NCBI GenBank assembly: GCA_016630955.3
Contig: CM050002.1
Location: 806,001 to 870,000, forward strand
Length of the DNA: 64,000 bases
From: Didymella arachidicola
Lineage: Eukaryota; Ascomycota; Dothideomycetes; Pleosporales; Didymellaceae
Direction of reading: 5' to 3'
Shown here: piece after piece, positions 1 through 11,243 of the stretch
How positions within the stretch are numbered: the first letter of the stretch is position 1
Layout of the letters: each line of letters opens with the position of its first letter
Notes under the pieces: model-generated
Seen by the model: the letters and a program-made list of their open reading frames with translations, nothing else
Databases searched by the model: none
What the model was told of the DNA's origin: nothing
Program-made: the position numbers and the translations under genes

Positions 1-866
1 TTAGCGCAATGGGATTCGAGCAAACCCAGCCGAGCACCGAGACTCGGGATGCTGCAATTTGCGCATTGCCTTTTGTTGCGTGGAGAGTTGCAGAGAGTCA
101 GCTCAAACGTTCCCGGGTCCCTCGGAACGTATGGCAGATTGCAAAGATACTGCTCAGTAAGCCTGCACACTGTCTGTGTCAAAGAAAACTACATCAAGGT
201 TCCTCGAAAACAAGCCGGATGACGTTGATGTTTGTGGCTGGCATTAGCGCAGCAACACTCCACCCTCGATCCACATCACGAGAGAAGTTTGCCCAGGTGA
301 ACAGGACCCATCCATGCCCCGGAAAGTGGCTCCATCGCTTGCACCGCAGGGACCATGTCGTTCGTCAACGCGGAGTCGTTCTCCTGATCGCTTGACACGC
401 GCATCGAACTTTCTTCTTCAATGACGGCAGCCGCACTCTAACCGCTTAGTGCTCGTCTCCCGCACGACAACTAGCCGTTGCGCAGCAATCAAGTCTGCGG
501 TCGTGTGCCCAGACGCCTGCTGTTCACGACCCCTCCTTGAGTGTTTTCCTATCGCAGCCTGCTTTTACCTCACAATTGTTGCTAGTCAGCATCCGACGTT
601 TCCTTCGTGTTTGAGCGCTATTCTTACCTCGCCAATTCTGCGATTGTTTTTCGAGACTTCGGCGCCTTTCACCATACATCATACCACACGTCAACATTCA
701 ACCCTAAATATTACGAGCACTTGTTGGCAGTGGATCCACATCACCCAACCACCCATTGTTCTTGTCGCGTGGCAGCCCTGATTGGCACACGTTTCCAGAC
801 CTCGGACTTCTCAGGACGGTAGACAATTGCCGGACTACCTATGAACCCGTGAACCAACCGCCCGTC
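1..866. other. Upstream non-coding region of the coiled-coil gene
   Basis: No convincing gene is visible. The small open frames here have no family resemblance and no splice context. The right part is presumably the promoter and 5' leader of the coiled-coil gene. A 4-codon upstream reading frame (ATG at 841, stop at 850-852) ends 14 nt before the chosen start codon at 867. Confidence 0.5.
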
Positions 867-3800
867 ATGGCGTCCAAATCCAGCGCTCAGGAGGAGGACC
901 GCCCTTCTACCATACTCGCCGGTCTTGGGTTGGAGAACATCCTCCCGGTCAAAATGAACAAACGAGACCGGTCCAAGTCAAGGCAGCGACCGGCTGGGAC
1001 GACACCGATGGAGAGATCGACATCGTCTATGGAAAGCAGCTTTATGCTCGACCATTGGGGCTCACAGTCGCAGACGCTCGACGGGGTCAGCACTCCAGAT
1101 GGTCACGCGTCAAGCTCCAAGAACGAGGACAAGCTCACCCCGATCAGCAATTGGGCGCACTTGTCCTATATTAAGAACCAACGCAACAATCTACGTGCGG
1201 AGCTCAAAGCACATCAGATCGCCGGCGCCGAGGCAAAGCAGTCAGTAGCTTCTCTGCGTCGTATGGCATTCCGCATGGCCGTCAATATATCTGTGAAGGA
1301 AAAGCAGATTGCAACGAGTGCTCGCAACCTAGTCAGAAGCAGGAAAAGCCATTACCTTGACGGTAAGGATGCGGAGAAGAGGGTCGAAGAACTGAAGCGT
1401 TCGCTGCGTATCGAGGAGGGCAGGAACAAAGAGATATTGGAAGCTTTGGAAAAGGCTTCCATGTTGACTCTTCAATGCAAGTACCTCGCTGCTGATAATT
1501 CAAGATTCTGCTAATCCTACCCGTAGACGCCAATCCCAAACCACAAACGCAACACCGCCGTCTCCCAAGTCCACTCTCTCCTCCACCATCGCCGCCGACT
1601 CGGCTCGCAAACCTTAACGAAAGTCCGCTCCAACAACCCAGAACGCCGACTTGCCCGGCTTCCTCGGACTGGCACGATACGGACTGGGAGCTCGTTCCTG
1701 AACCGAGCCATAATGCCGACATCCGTACCTCAGACAGCCGTTTGATCAAGGCCAAGCGCGACTCTGATCAGGCTCTCGCTGCCTGTCGCAACCGTATCGC
1801 TGCATTGCAGGCAGAATGTGTGAAGAGCAGGGAGGATGGGCGACTGCTGCAGTCCGCAAAGGATGAGCTCACAGAGAAAGTGCGTTCTCACAAGGTACAA
1901 ATTGAAGAGCTGGAAAGCTCGAAGGCCAGCGTCACGAAGACGCTGGAAGCTGCACAACAGCAGCTCACAGCATTAAGAGCTTCGGAGAGGACTTTGAAAC
2001 AAGAGCTACAAGCAAAAGACAAGGAGATAGCAGATCTAGAACAGAGCAACGCGAAGGAGCTGGGAGTGCTCGAAATTCTTGAGCATGAGAAGGCCGCATT
2101 AGAACAACGATTGGATGCAGGGGACAACCGCCAGGAAGAACTGGAGAAGACTATATCCTCTCTAGAGACTAGCTTGCATGGATTGCAATGCAAGCTTGAG
2201 AAATCCGAGCGGCAGGAGGAGGACCTTCGACACCGCCTAAGCGCGAAGGACGCGGCTCACGCTGACGCACAGAAACGCCTCGACAGGGGCGTTCATTATG
2301 TACAGCTCCTGGAGCAGAAGATTTTTGGATACGAGGCGACCATTGCACGGAACGAGAAGAAGATCAAAGTAAGCGATGATGTTGTCTCAGCTTTCCGCGA
2401 TCAGGTGGACGAAGCAACAACCAACAAGAGGAACTCTGAGGAAGCCCTGACTGTGCTGCGAAGCGAGATGTCATCCTTGCAGTCACAATACGATAACGAG
2501 ACCAGAGAGCGCAGCAGTCTGGCGCAAGAGCTAGATGAAGTTCGTGGTGTCAGACGCAAGCTCGAGAACGACTTCCGTGTGTTGAATGAGAACTATCAAG
2601 CGGAGCTTGGCGAAAGGGAGAAGCTTCAATCCGAGCTCGACACACTCTACTCGTCGTATGAGAACCTTGAGACAGATCTAGAAACAGCCCGTGAACGCAT
2701 CGAACAACTTGAGCAGATCGACACTCAAACTCAAGCCAAGCTCCGCGCCCTAGGACAAAGCCTTCACCAAGAGACGACAGCTAAGTCGCAGCTTCATGCA
2801 GAACTTCAGCAATTGCGCAAGAAGCACAGCACTCTCGAGTCGAGCTTGCAGGTCTTTAAGGAGAAAAATCGCTCTTTGGAACGGATGGACTCGGAAAAGC
2901 AAGAGAGGCTTACGATTCTCATGAACGCCAAGGCGGACCTTGAAGCCCAGTTGAGGTCTACTCAACAGTTGTCCTTACAGCTGTCTGATGAAATGGAGGA
3001 GAGTATGGTCGCGCTCCGAGGCAACGAAGCAGAGAAAGCTCAGCTCAAAGATAAGCTCGCTGTCTCGGAACCTCGGGCTGCTGCTCTCGAAGCCGAACTC
3101 CGGGAGAGTCGTGGAGCAAAGGCTGAAGCTGAAGCTCGATTGAACGATGATCTCGATAACAGCAACGCACAGCTTCGTGAGATGGAAGCTTCGGTTTCGG
3201 CGCTAAAAGGGCTCTTGTCGGCGTCCGAACGATTGAAATCGTCGTTATATGAAGAGCTGCAACAAGCTCAGAGGTCCAAGAGTGAGACTGAGCTACGATT
3301 GAAGGTGGTTCAGACGTCAAAGGCAGACTTGCAGAGACAGCATGACAGCGTTCAGGAGCGCATGCACGATGTGGAGCGCGAGTGTCAGGCGGCGAAGGCG
3401 AATGCGGAACAGCTTGGGAAAGACTTGAGCTCAAACCAGACCTCTAAGTCCGAAGTCGAGAGCCGCCTTGAGCGTGCGCGGAAGGAAAGCAAGACCCTAA
3501 AGAACCTTGCATCGGAGCTGGAAGCGGCACTCAAAGATAGCCGCGAGGCCAAGGCGAAGGTGGATGAGCGTCTGCGCATCGTGCAGATGGATGGCGAAGC
3601 GTCTGGTGTCAAGATCACTGACTTGCGCAACGAGATGAACGACGCATTGAAAGCCAGAGAGGAGGTCGAAGCCAAAGTCAAAGACCTCAATGTCAAGACT
3701 ACAAGCTTGGAACGTCAATTAGGCTCGGTGCAGTCGAAGCTGAGTGAGGCCGATCAAGTCGTAATTGATTGTCAAGCAGAGCTTGCTGCCTTGCAAGAGA

Positions 3801-6800
3801 CACTTGCTCAACTTCGCCAAGCTAAGGAAGAAGCCGAAGATGGATATGCTACCTTGCAAACTACCAACACTGAGCTTGCAGGCGAGCTACAAGCGACGAA
3901 GGTTCGACTTGTCGACAGCGAAGCTGAAGTGCAATCCCTCAGCGGAAAGTTATCAACAGTCGAAGAAGAGCTCGCTGGCATCCGTCGCAGCAAAGCTTCT
4001 GTAGAGCGTGAGCTCGAGAGGTCGACTAAAGCGAATGCGGATCTGGAAACACAACTAAAAGCTGCACGAGAACACAATGCAGATATTGAAAAGCAGCTGC
4101 GCGCCTTGACACTCTCCAACACGGCGCTCGAGGAAGCGCTTACAGTAATGCAGTCGCGCATGGGCGAGCTCGAGTCGGAGAAGTCTGGGCTTGATGCAAG
4201 GCTTGTTGGCGCCGGAGAGGAGTTGGAAGCTCTTCGATGTGCCAAAACAGGTGTAGATGAGAGTCTCGGCAACGCATTGAGATCCAAAGAGTCTCTTGCA
4301 AAGGAACTTGACGTGTCTCGATCACGCATTGATGCACTGGAAAAAGAAACGTCGGCGTTGACTTTGAAGCTGGCTAGTACAGATGGCGAGATTCAAGAAC
4401 TTTGCCAGGCCAGTCTCGATACGAACAACAAGCTTGCAGCATCGATGGCTACCAAGTCTGGACTTGAGCAGGAGCTGAGCAACCTCAGATCACAACTGGA
4501 GGACACCGCCTCAGAGAACACGGATCTGGCAACCAAGCTAACCAACGCTGCTCAGGATCTGGCGGAACTGCGTCACGCAAGAATCGATGTAGAGCAGGGG
4601 CTCAAGACAAAGCTCTCCATCGTAGAAGCTGAAGTAGAGGAGCTAATTAGAGCTAGGACGGCAGGTGAAGAGAATCTCGCTGCTGCGGTCGGTTCAAAGA
4701 CGAAGCTCCAGCAAGACATACAAGTCCTGCAGACGCGTCTTGTCGAGGGCATGGCAAACAATGCTGATCTGGCCTTGAAGCTCGACACCGCAAACAAGAG
4801 CTTCGCAGCTTTACAGAAGAGCAAATGCGACTCTGACAAGCAACTTCATACTGCGCAGACAGAGTTCGAAAACCTGTTGCAGGTTAAGAGCGAGTTAGAA
4901 ACTAAGCTTCAAGCGGCCACAGCGGAGTCACATAGCCTGCGAGAAGCTAAAGACACAGCTGAGAGGCAGCTGAAGAGCCTCCATGACGATCTAGGCTCCC
5001 TTCAGCAACTCCAAGATGACACGAAAGTCAAGCTCAGCGATACGAGTCGAGAACTGGCAGAGTCTCGCAAGGGCCTGGCTGAAGCTGAAAGCAAACTCAC
5101 TGCAGCTCTGGCTGCAAGTGCAGCTTTCGAGAAAGATATGTATTCGACGCGGACCGCTATGAGCGACGTAGAGTCTCGGAACGGCCGGTTGTTATCGCAG
5201 CTCTCGAGCAAGGATAAAGAGCTTTTGCTGATTCAAAAGGACAAGCACAGTGCCGAACGCCGCCTCGATGATATGAGTACAGCTCATGCACAGCTCGAAC
5301 GACACCTTGCATCAACCCAGTCGCGACTGGACGATCTAGAGTCGCGAAATCAGACCCTCGAAGAGAAGCTTGCAGTCGCGGATGAAGGTTTACAGAACAT
5401 CGGACACGCCAAAGCACAGCTCGAGACCCAGCTTCAAAGTGTTCTTCACGAAAGCGGCACGGTCGCCAAGGAGCATGACAGCCTAGCCCTTCGACTTGGA
5501 ACGCTGGAAGTAGACAAGGCCAGCATCGATGCAGAGCTGGCTCAGAACGTGAAAGAGCTAGATTGTGTGCGACAAGAAAAAGCCAACATTAAGGAACAGC
5601 TTCAGGACGCGTCCCAACAAGCTCAACGACTCAAGTCAGAGTTGGAGTCTGTGCATTCGCACCTCGAAGTCACGGAGAAGGAGAAGATTGATCTCGCTTC
5701 GAGGCTTTCGACCAGCGACGAGGAGCTGTCTATTCTGCGCACAGAATGCGACGACATCGAGCGACAGCACAAGACCGCCATGGCACAAGGCAAGAGCCTG
5801 CGCAGCGAGTTGACGTCTTCGCAGTCACGCGTGATTGAGCTCGAATCCCAGAGGGAGACTCTGACATCCCAGCTGACTGACGCCCGCGAAGACCTGGAAC
5901 GACAACAGTCCCAAATCGCAGACCTGGAGACTAAGGCCGAAGAGTCTGGATTGGCACTCGCGAGCATCTGTAAGGAATTGGATCAGCAACGAAACTCATG
6001 CACGAAGCTGGAGGATCACTCCGCAGCATTGTCGCAACACAACACCGACCTCGAGCGTGACCTGCAGGCGACCCAGATGCGGCTCGACATTGCTGTTTCT
6101 GAAAGTCTCGTGCAAGACGCTAGGGGCGTTGAAGCTGACGAGCAGTTCAAAATTCTGCGCGAGACTAACGTCAAATTGGAGGCAAGCGAAAGCGACCTTC
6201 TTCAGCGTCTTGCCTCAGCCGAAGACGACCTGACCAATGTGCGCGAATCAAACGCAAAACTGGAGGAGTTTTTGAGCAAGATCAAGTCTGACATGGCCTC
6301 GACAGAAGCCGCGTTCGAGGAGAGCGAGAAGCGTCTGGAAAGCTTTGTTCAAGAGTCGGAAGCTAAGCTTGAAGAATCCCGAAATTCGAAGTTGAAGTAC
6401 AAGCGTAGGCTTACTGAGAGAGAGCACGAAATCGAAGACCTGATCAGCCAGAATTCAGATCTTCATCACCATATTGACGACCAAGAAGAGCAGTTGAGCA
6501 CCCTCAACAAGGGCAAAGCGAAGGTGACTGAAGAGTTACAAGACAAAGAGCGCTTTCTTCAGGAGCTCATTTCCTCAAGTGAACAGCGGCTCAAGGAGAT
6601 TCATACAGCGTACGACAAACTCAGAAGGGATCATGATGCCCAATTGCAGAAGGAGCGGCAAGCCAGTGACGATTCGCACAAGCGCAGCAACAGCCATCTG
6701 CGAAATGAGATGCATGCAAAGGATGCTACAATTGCGGAGCTTCGACAGAACAAGCACGATTTTGCCGCGTCTTTTGCATCGCTAGAGCTAGAAGTACGGG

Positions 6801-7757
6801 AGCTTCGTGAGGATAAGAAAGCCTTCGAGGAGCTTGTGGTGACATTGCAAGAGAAGATCCGCCACCTTGAGGTTCTCGAAGAATGGCAGAGCTCACCAGA
6901 CCCAAGTGCGCCTGCCACACCATCGCGAATCAGGGATCATATTGAGTGGGCCACTCCAACCAAGAACCGTAGCCTCAGCCCAATTCCCAGTAGCACCGGC
7001 CGCAGCCTCCGAAGCCAGGGAAGCAGATCGACTGTTGCTAGTATAGGCTCATCACCCGAGGATCTTGATGAGTGGGCGAGAGAAGTGGAACGCATCCGTA
7101 TGCAACGAGACGAGCAGGCAATTAAGTTGAAGGACATGCGTAAGGAGCGGGACGAATTGAAGAGGATTCTCAAGGAGAGCGAGCATCAGCTTCACGAGTT
7201 GGAGAAGCGAGGACGATCGTAAGTTTTCTCTACACTGCTCCCTAGTTCTCTTCCACTAACAATCTTTCAGGCAACGTCCTCGTCAGGTGCTTAGGAAGCG
7301 ATCTGGTCGCCCATCTACTACTCAATGGGCCGCAGAGGACTTCTTGCAGCCTCCAAAAACGCCCACTCGCGCTCGCCCTTCCACCGCTGGTACACCAAAT
7401 ACTCGCCCGAGTCCGTTCTCCTTCGGCTCCGCTCGCAGCAGGCACAGCAGCTACACATACTCGCCGCCTACGCCATTCTCAGACCGCCCCAACACAAGCA
7501 CTGGATCACCAATGAAGGAGCCCAGGCGCTGGACCAGCTTCTACCACCACAACCCACCGCAGAATGTCGATGCACTGGGCATTGCAGAGGAGAGCGAGAA
7601 GGAGGATAGGGTCAAGCCGCGCAGGAAACCCATGACGAGCCGCAGCTTCAGATCAATTAAGAGCGCTGCAAAGGAACAGGATAGGCAGAAGCCGAAGCGC
7701 AGATGGAGTTCAGGACTTAGGAAGTTGTTTTTGGGCGAGCCATCTGCGCTGCATTAA
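867..7757 (+). CDS. Giant coiled-coil protein (~2,262 aa)
   Basis: Exons 867-1476, 1527-7218 and 7271-7757 give 2,262 codons plus a stop. Residues 1-120 are polar and Ser/Arg-rich. A basic helical block follows (about 120-200), then a short Pro/Ser-rich linker. From about residue 270 to 1,950 there is near-continuous heptad-type sequence rich in Leu, Glu, Lys, Gln and Ser (many LExxL and ELxxLR blocks), as in long structural or tethering coiled coils. The C-terminal ~300 residues are Ser/Thr/Pro-rich with TPT and SPxP motifs plus a short coiled segment, ending in a basic tail (RRWSSGLRKLFLG). Intron 2 (7219-7270) is canonical GTAAGT...CTAAC...CAG. Intron 1 keeps the frame only if it is a GC-AG intron (GCAAGT donor at 1477, TAG at 1526) or a less likely GT-AG intron 1481-1569. 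Start ATG 867 is the first Met that avoids the upstream stop-rich leader; there is no homology to confirm it. The likely role is scaffolding (spindle pole, septum or cortex), but this is inference and I do not recognise a named family. Confidence 0.8.
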
Positions 7758-7822
7758 GTGGTCAGCGATGATCGTTTTGCTTGTTATCTATGAAAATACC
7801 CCGCTAGCGAGCAAACAAGCTA

Positions 7823-8815
7823 TTATTGATCTTCATCGATCCATGATCCATTCTCATCAAACCGTAAGCCCCACTGCTTTATCTCTTCCATACTCGGCAA
7901 AATCTCCATATCTTCCCAAAGACACATGATACTGTCAAAGCGGCCTAGATTCAGCGGTAAATCGAGCTTATCTCGTGCAAAAGCTTCCACCCAATAAGCA
8001 ATCCGCTGCCATGCGAATCCATGACCTTCGAACTGACACACTTCCGCTCGTGAGCATTCAGGGCATGTATACAGTTCTAGAAAGCCATGGCAGATCTCGT
8101 GCAGCAACGTGCTAAGCCGATCCACCGAGGCCGCGTTCAACACACGGAACTTTGCCGGCAACTTGCTACACCTACCGCTGTAAATCACAGGATGGAGACG
8201 AATCCGTGCATACCGAACACGTTGGCCGTTGTCCTCAGCCCATACCAGAGCCGTGCAGTCCCCTAGATGTGCTGCATTATTAACCGGAAGAAAGGCAAAG
8301 TTGAACGGCAGGTCGCAGGGGAAGAAAATCTCTATAAGAACCTTCAACAGGGCTCGATACTCGTCGGGCTCGAACGCCCGCGCATTTCGCGACCCCAGTC
8401 GAGCCATTAGGCTGTCGCTGAGTCTCCTAGTCCTGTGTCCCTCGCACGCGCGCTTGAGCTCGAATATTGCCTTGGTGACTGTGGGCGAGGTAGCGCTGAA
8501 CTGGAGGTGGATAAGCACTTTGTCGGCGACGGGATAGGCTTTGTAGCGTGCGATCAAGGACTGTACCGTGGCGGCGTCGTTGAGCTTCATGTCAGCGTGA
8601 GCGCCCCTCTTGAGTGCCTTCCGATGGCAGGTTTCGCAGTCTGCACTTGTCATGGAGAGGCGGACGTCGTCGATGGAGAAGGTCTGGACACAATCGTGGT
8701 ATCTTACCAGCTCTATGAATGCCTCTATTGTGGCAGGGGCATCCGCTTGGGCGATATCATTGCTTCCTGGTTGATGGAAGACGTTGCTACATTGATATGT
8801 CGCTTCGCGACACAT
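7823..8815 (-). CDS. SprT-like zincin metalloprotease-fold protein, paralogue A
   Basis: Single-exon protein of 330 aa. The diagnostic segment is LLHEICHGFLELY (H239, E240, H243), followed by EGHGFAWQRIA, whose His265 is the likely third zinc ligand. This matches the HExxH...H arrangement of SprT-like zincins (the SprT/Spartan family). Two CxxC pairs are visible: C60/C63 near the N-terminus and C251/C254 between the HExxH helix and the third His. Together they could form a structural zinc site (inference). No signal peptide or TM segment is seen, so it is probably cytosolic or nuclear. It lies tail-to-tail with the coiled-coil gene, whose stop is only 65 bp from its own, and head-to-head with paralogue B. 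The three copies share the blocks xxLRxLLxxLxxIFFPC, YARIRLxP, LNAAS and GRFDxI. The substrate is unknown; Spartan relatives cleave DNA-protein crosslinks, but no DNA-binding or ubiquitin-binding motif is evident here. Confidence 0.82.
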   Translation of the reverse strand: MCREATYQCSNVFHQPGSNDIAQADAPATIEAFIELVRYHDCVQTFSIDDVRLSMTSADCETCHRKALKRGAHADMKLNDAATVQSLIARYKAYPVADKVLIHLQFSATSPTVTKAIFELKRACEGHRTRRLSDSLMARLGSRNARAFEPDEYRALLKVLIEIFFPCDLPFNFAFLPVNNAAHLGDCTALVWAEDNGQRVRYARIRLHPVIYSGRCSKLPAKFRVLNAASVDRLSTLLHEICHGFLELYTCPECSRAEVCQFEGHGFAWQRIAYWVEAFARDKLDLPLNLGRFDSIMCLWEDMEILPSMEEIKQWGLRFDENGSWIDEDQ

Positions 8816-9688
8816 GTTTACGAGAGGGTTGGTTGTTCCGAGTGATGAATGGTTCTCGTAAAGATATCTTGAGATGGGTACACAGCTATGGGTGAAACGC
8901 GCTTTTCACTTTGATCTTCCAAAAGGCTGTCAGTGAAAAGACTTCTGGACGTATATTTTGCATGTTCCGGCAGTGGTCACGAATGTCTGACCCTGAACGT
9001 AGTGTCCCACTTGTAGCTTGTCCGAATCGAAGGAGTGCTAGCAAGCACAGCAATCTCAGCACTAAGATACTTTTTCTCAGTCTGTCTTTCCTGTAGATAT
9101 ACGGTGATTCTCGTTCAACGGAATCCCTCAATCTCCATTTTTGCGTTTGCAATGGAAAATAGCCGTATGGCTAAGACATCAAGAATGTGAGCATAGAATA
9201 GCACAAATTATTATCATTAGGACTTCCAGCGCTCTCCCCTCAAAATACATGCAGATTCGATATCCATAGCCCTCAGTGAGCCACTGAGCCACCAGATTTA
9301 CTGGGATACCGCCTAATCCAGAAGTGTTATTGATACAACCGGACGAAGCCATCCATACAAGTACCAGGCGCGGAAAGTGACGAGCGAGGCGTAGTCGCAG
9401 CTGTTTAATAGAAGCTTTGCGTGAGACTTTTCATAAGATCGGTTGCCCTCTTTCCTGACGGAGTTATTGCCTCATACGAGAGCTTTCGAGTGGCAGTTTG
9501 TCTGAGATAGCTGACTACAGCGAGCATTTTTCACCGAGGTCATGGGAAGACTGTTGGTGAAAGGCTTGTCGGATGTTGTCAATCTTGTTGATATATATAC
9601 TGTTCCCATACAAATTCAAAGCAGAACAACAGTTATTCAGTCTACTAGTTGATCGTGTTACAGTGTAGAAAGTCTCATCGCTGTCAAG
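8816..9688. promoter_or_regulatory. Divergent intergenic region between SprT-like paralogues A and B
   Basis: This 873-bp gene-free region separates two divergently transcribed paralogues. A TATATATA block at 9592-9599 lies about 90 nt upstream of the paralogue B ATG and is a plausible TATA element. No other gene is seen. Confidence 0.45.
9588..9602 (+). promoter_or_regulatory. TATA-like element upstream of paralogue B
   Basis: The sequence TTGATATATATACTG contains an 8-bp alternating TA run about 90 nt before the ATG at 9689. The position suits a fungal core promoter with a leader of a few tens of nucleotides. It is a motif call only. Confidence 0.4.
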
Positions 9689-10726
9689 ATGTGTCGCCTT
9701 GTCCAGTGTAGATCCTCGCAGCAGCCCGGCAAAAAGTCAGCAGCCACCGAGAATGGTTACGAGGCAACAGACACAGACAATGGTAACGAGACAACAGATA
9801 CTGACGCTAGCAACAAGACAGCAGACACCGAAAATGGTAGCGAGGCACCATCCACGGTGCAGGAACTCGAGGAACTTGTAGCGGAGACTTACGAATTAGC
9901 AGACGGCTCCCAAGCTCCATACAAGAGCCCTGTCCAGCCGTGCGAAGAGTGCGCGCGCAGACAACTGACCGTAAGCCCGGTCATCAACAAGCAGGGCATT
10001 GTGATCGAGGTTCCCGTGCTCCATCCCTACAGCCACAATGCATTCCAGATCAGCGACGAGGTGCGAGAGCATCTTGAGCGAAGCCTACAGTACAACACAC
10101 CAGAGGTCGTGGAAGCCACAGCTGAGCTGAAACGGGCTCTCACGGGCAAGCAGACTCGGCGGCTGAAGGAAGGTCTACTTCGGCGGCTAGGCGCGCCGGA
10201 CGCGCGGGAAGTGCAGCCAGCGGAGTACGGTGATCTGCTGAACGTGCTCGCAGATATCTTTCTGCCGTGCAAGCCTTGGTTCAAATTCGAGTTTTTCCCT
10301 GAGGAAGATGAATCGGCGTACGCAGATTCTTTCGTCGTTAATGAACACTGCGAGTCAATGTACGCGCGCATTCGTCTAAGCGCCACCTTTTACGGTACGA
10401 AGCTCTCGCCACCAGCTCAGTATAGACATGTACTCAACGCCGCTTCAATGTGCAGGATCAGCAGTCTACTGCATGAGATATGTTGCGCTATACTATCTCT
10501 GTATTCCTGCCCCGCTTGTGACGATAGTGAGATCGGCCGGAATCAGTTTGAAGGCCATGGATTCGCGTGGCAGCGGATCGCCTGTTGGGTGGAGTTCGCG
10601 GCACTGAACGCTTTTGGACTGCGGGTCGACTTGGGTCGCTTCGATGGCATCAGCGTTCATTGGGATGACATGGAGCAACTGTCAAATCTGGAAGAGATGG
10701 CGATATGGGAGTTGCGTGGTTCGTGA
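9689..10726 (+). CDS. SprT-like protein, paralogue B, with altered HExxC motif
   Basis: Single-exon protein of 345 aa starting at an ATG behind a TATA-like element. The zincin motif reads LLHEICCAILSLY: H262 and E263 are kept, but the second His ligand is Cys266. The downstream EGHGFAWQRIA (H290) is intact, as is the rest of the fold. The CxxC pairs are C85/C88 and C274/C277. Cys can also bind zinc, so this may be an altered metal site rather than a dead one; reduced protease activity is inference. Residues 20-55 carry an imperfect acidic Asn/Thr/Asp repeat (TENGxEATDTD-like units) that A and C lack, probably disordered. It lies between A (opposite strand) and C (same strand). A local duplication origin is likely, but the proteins are clearly diverged, so it is not recent. 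Confidence 0.8.
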   Translation: MCRLVQCRSSQQPGKKSAATENGYEATDTDNGNETTDTDASNKTADTENGSEAPSTVQELEELVAETYELADGSQAPYKSPVQPCEECARRQLTVSPVINKQGIVIEVPVLHPYSHNAFQISDEVREHLERSLQYNTPEVVEATAELKRALTGKQTRRLKEGLLRRLGAPDAREVQPAEYGDLLNVLADIFLPCKPWFKFEFFPEEDESAYADSFVVNEHCESMYARIRLSATFYGTKLSPPAQYRHVLNAASMCRISSLLHEICCAILSLYSCPACDDSEIGRNQFEGHGFAWQRIACWVEFAALNAFGLRVDLGRFDGISVHWDDMEQLSNLEEMAIWELRGS

Positions 10727-11243
10727 GAGACGAACATGAGACTGCTCGCCACGTTCGTATGGAGTTTGGCTCGATCATCATGGGACATTGATCCAACGAG
10801 GCCGTTCTCACTTCTGTTCCGCTTCGCTCAGCATATCTAACACGAGGAGCATATTAGATCCAGTCTTTGATCTTTTACATAATACCTTGTACAGAATTCA
10901 GAAGTCGCTGGTCGAGAGTTCTGACTAGGAGGAGATAGAGTGCGGATTGTGAAATATTATAGGAAAGATGACATGATATTTGCCGGGCTCGGAGGATCGC
11001 TCTGTGACAGGATTGATGTCTCGTACAATTGAGGGCAGAGACAGGTGTTGAGAAGTGAAACTGTGTCCACGGTTCGCGAGAAGCCATTCGAGACATCTCA
11101 GCTATTAGTGGTGTAAGGTACAATGGGGTCGGTCGAATCTATACATTACCATCCGCTGGCTCGAGAGACTCTGCTGTCGCATCATTTATAACCAGATCAC
11201 GCATCGTACTCTGTTTCTCCATCATACTTCGACGATCATTTTC
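10727..11243. other. Intergenic region between SprT-like paralogues B and C
   Basis: No coding feature is supported. A TTTATAA motif at about 11185-11191 lies about 55 nt upstream of the paralogue C start and may be its TATA element. Confidence 0.4.
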
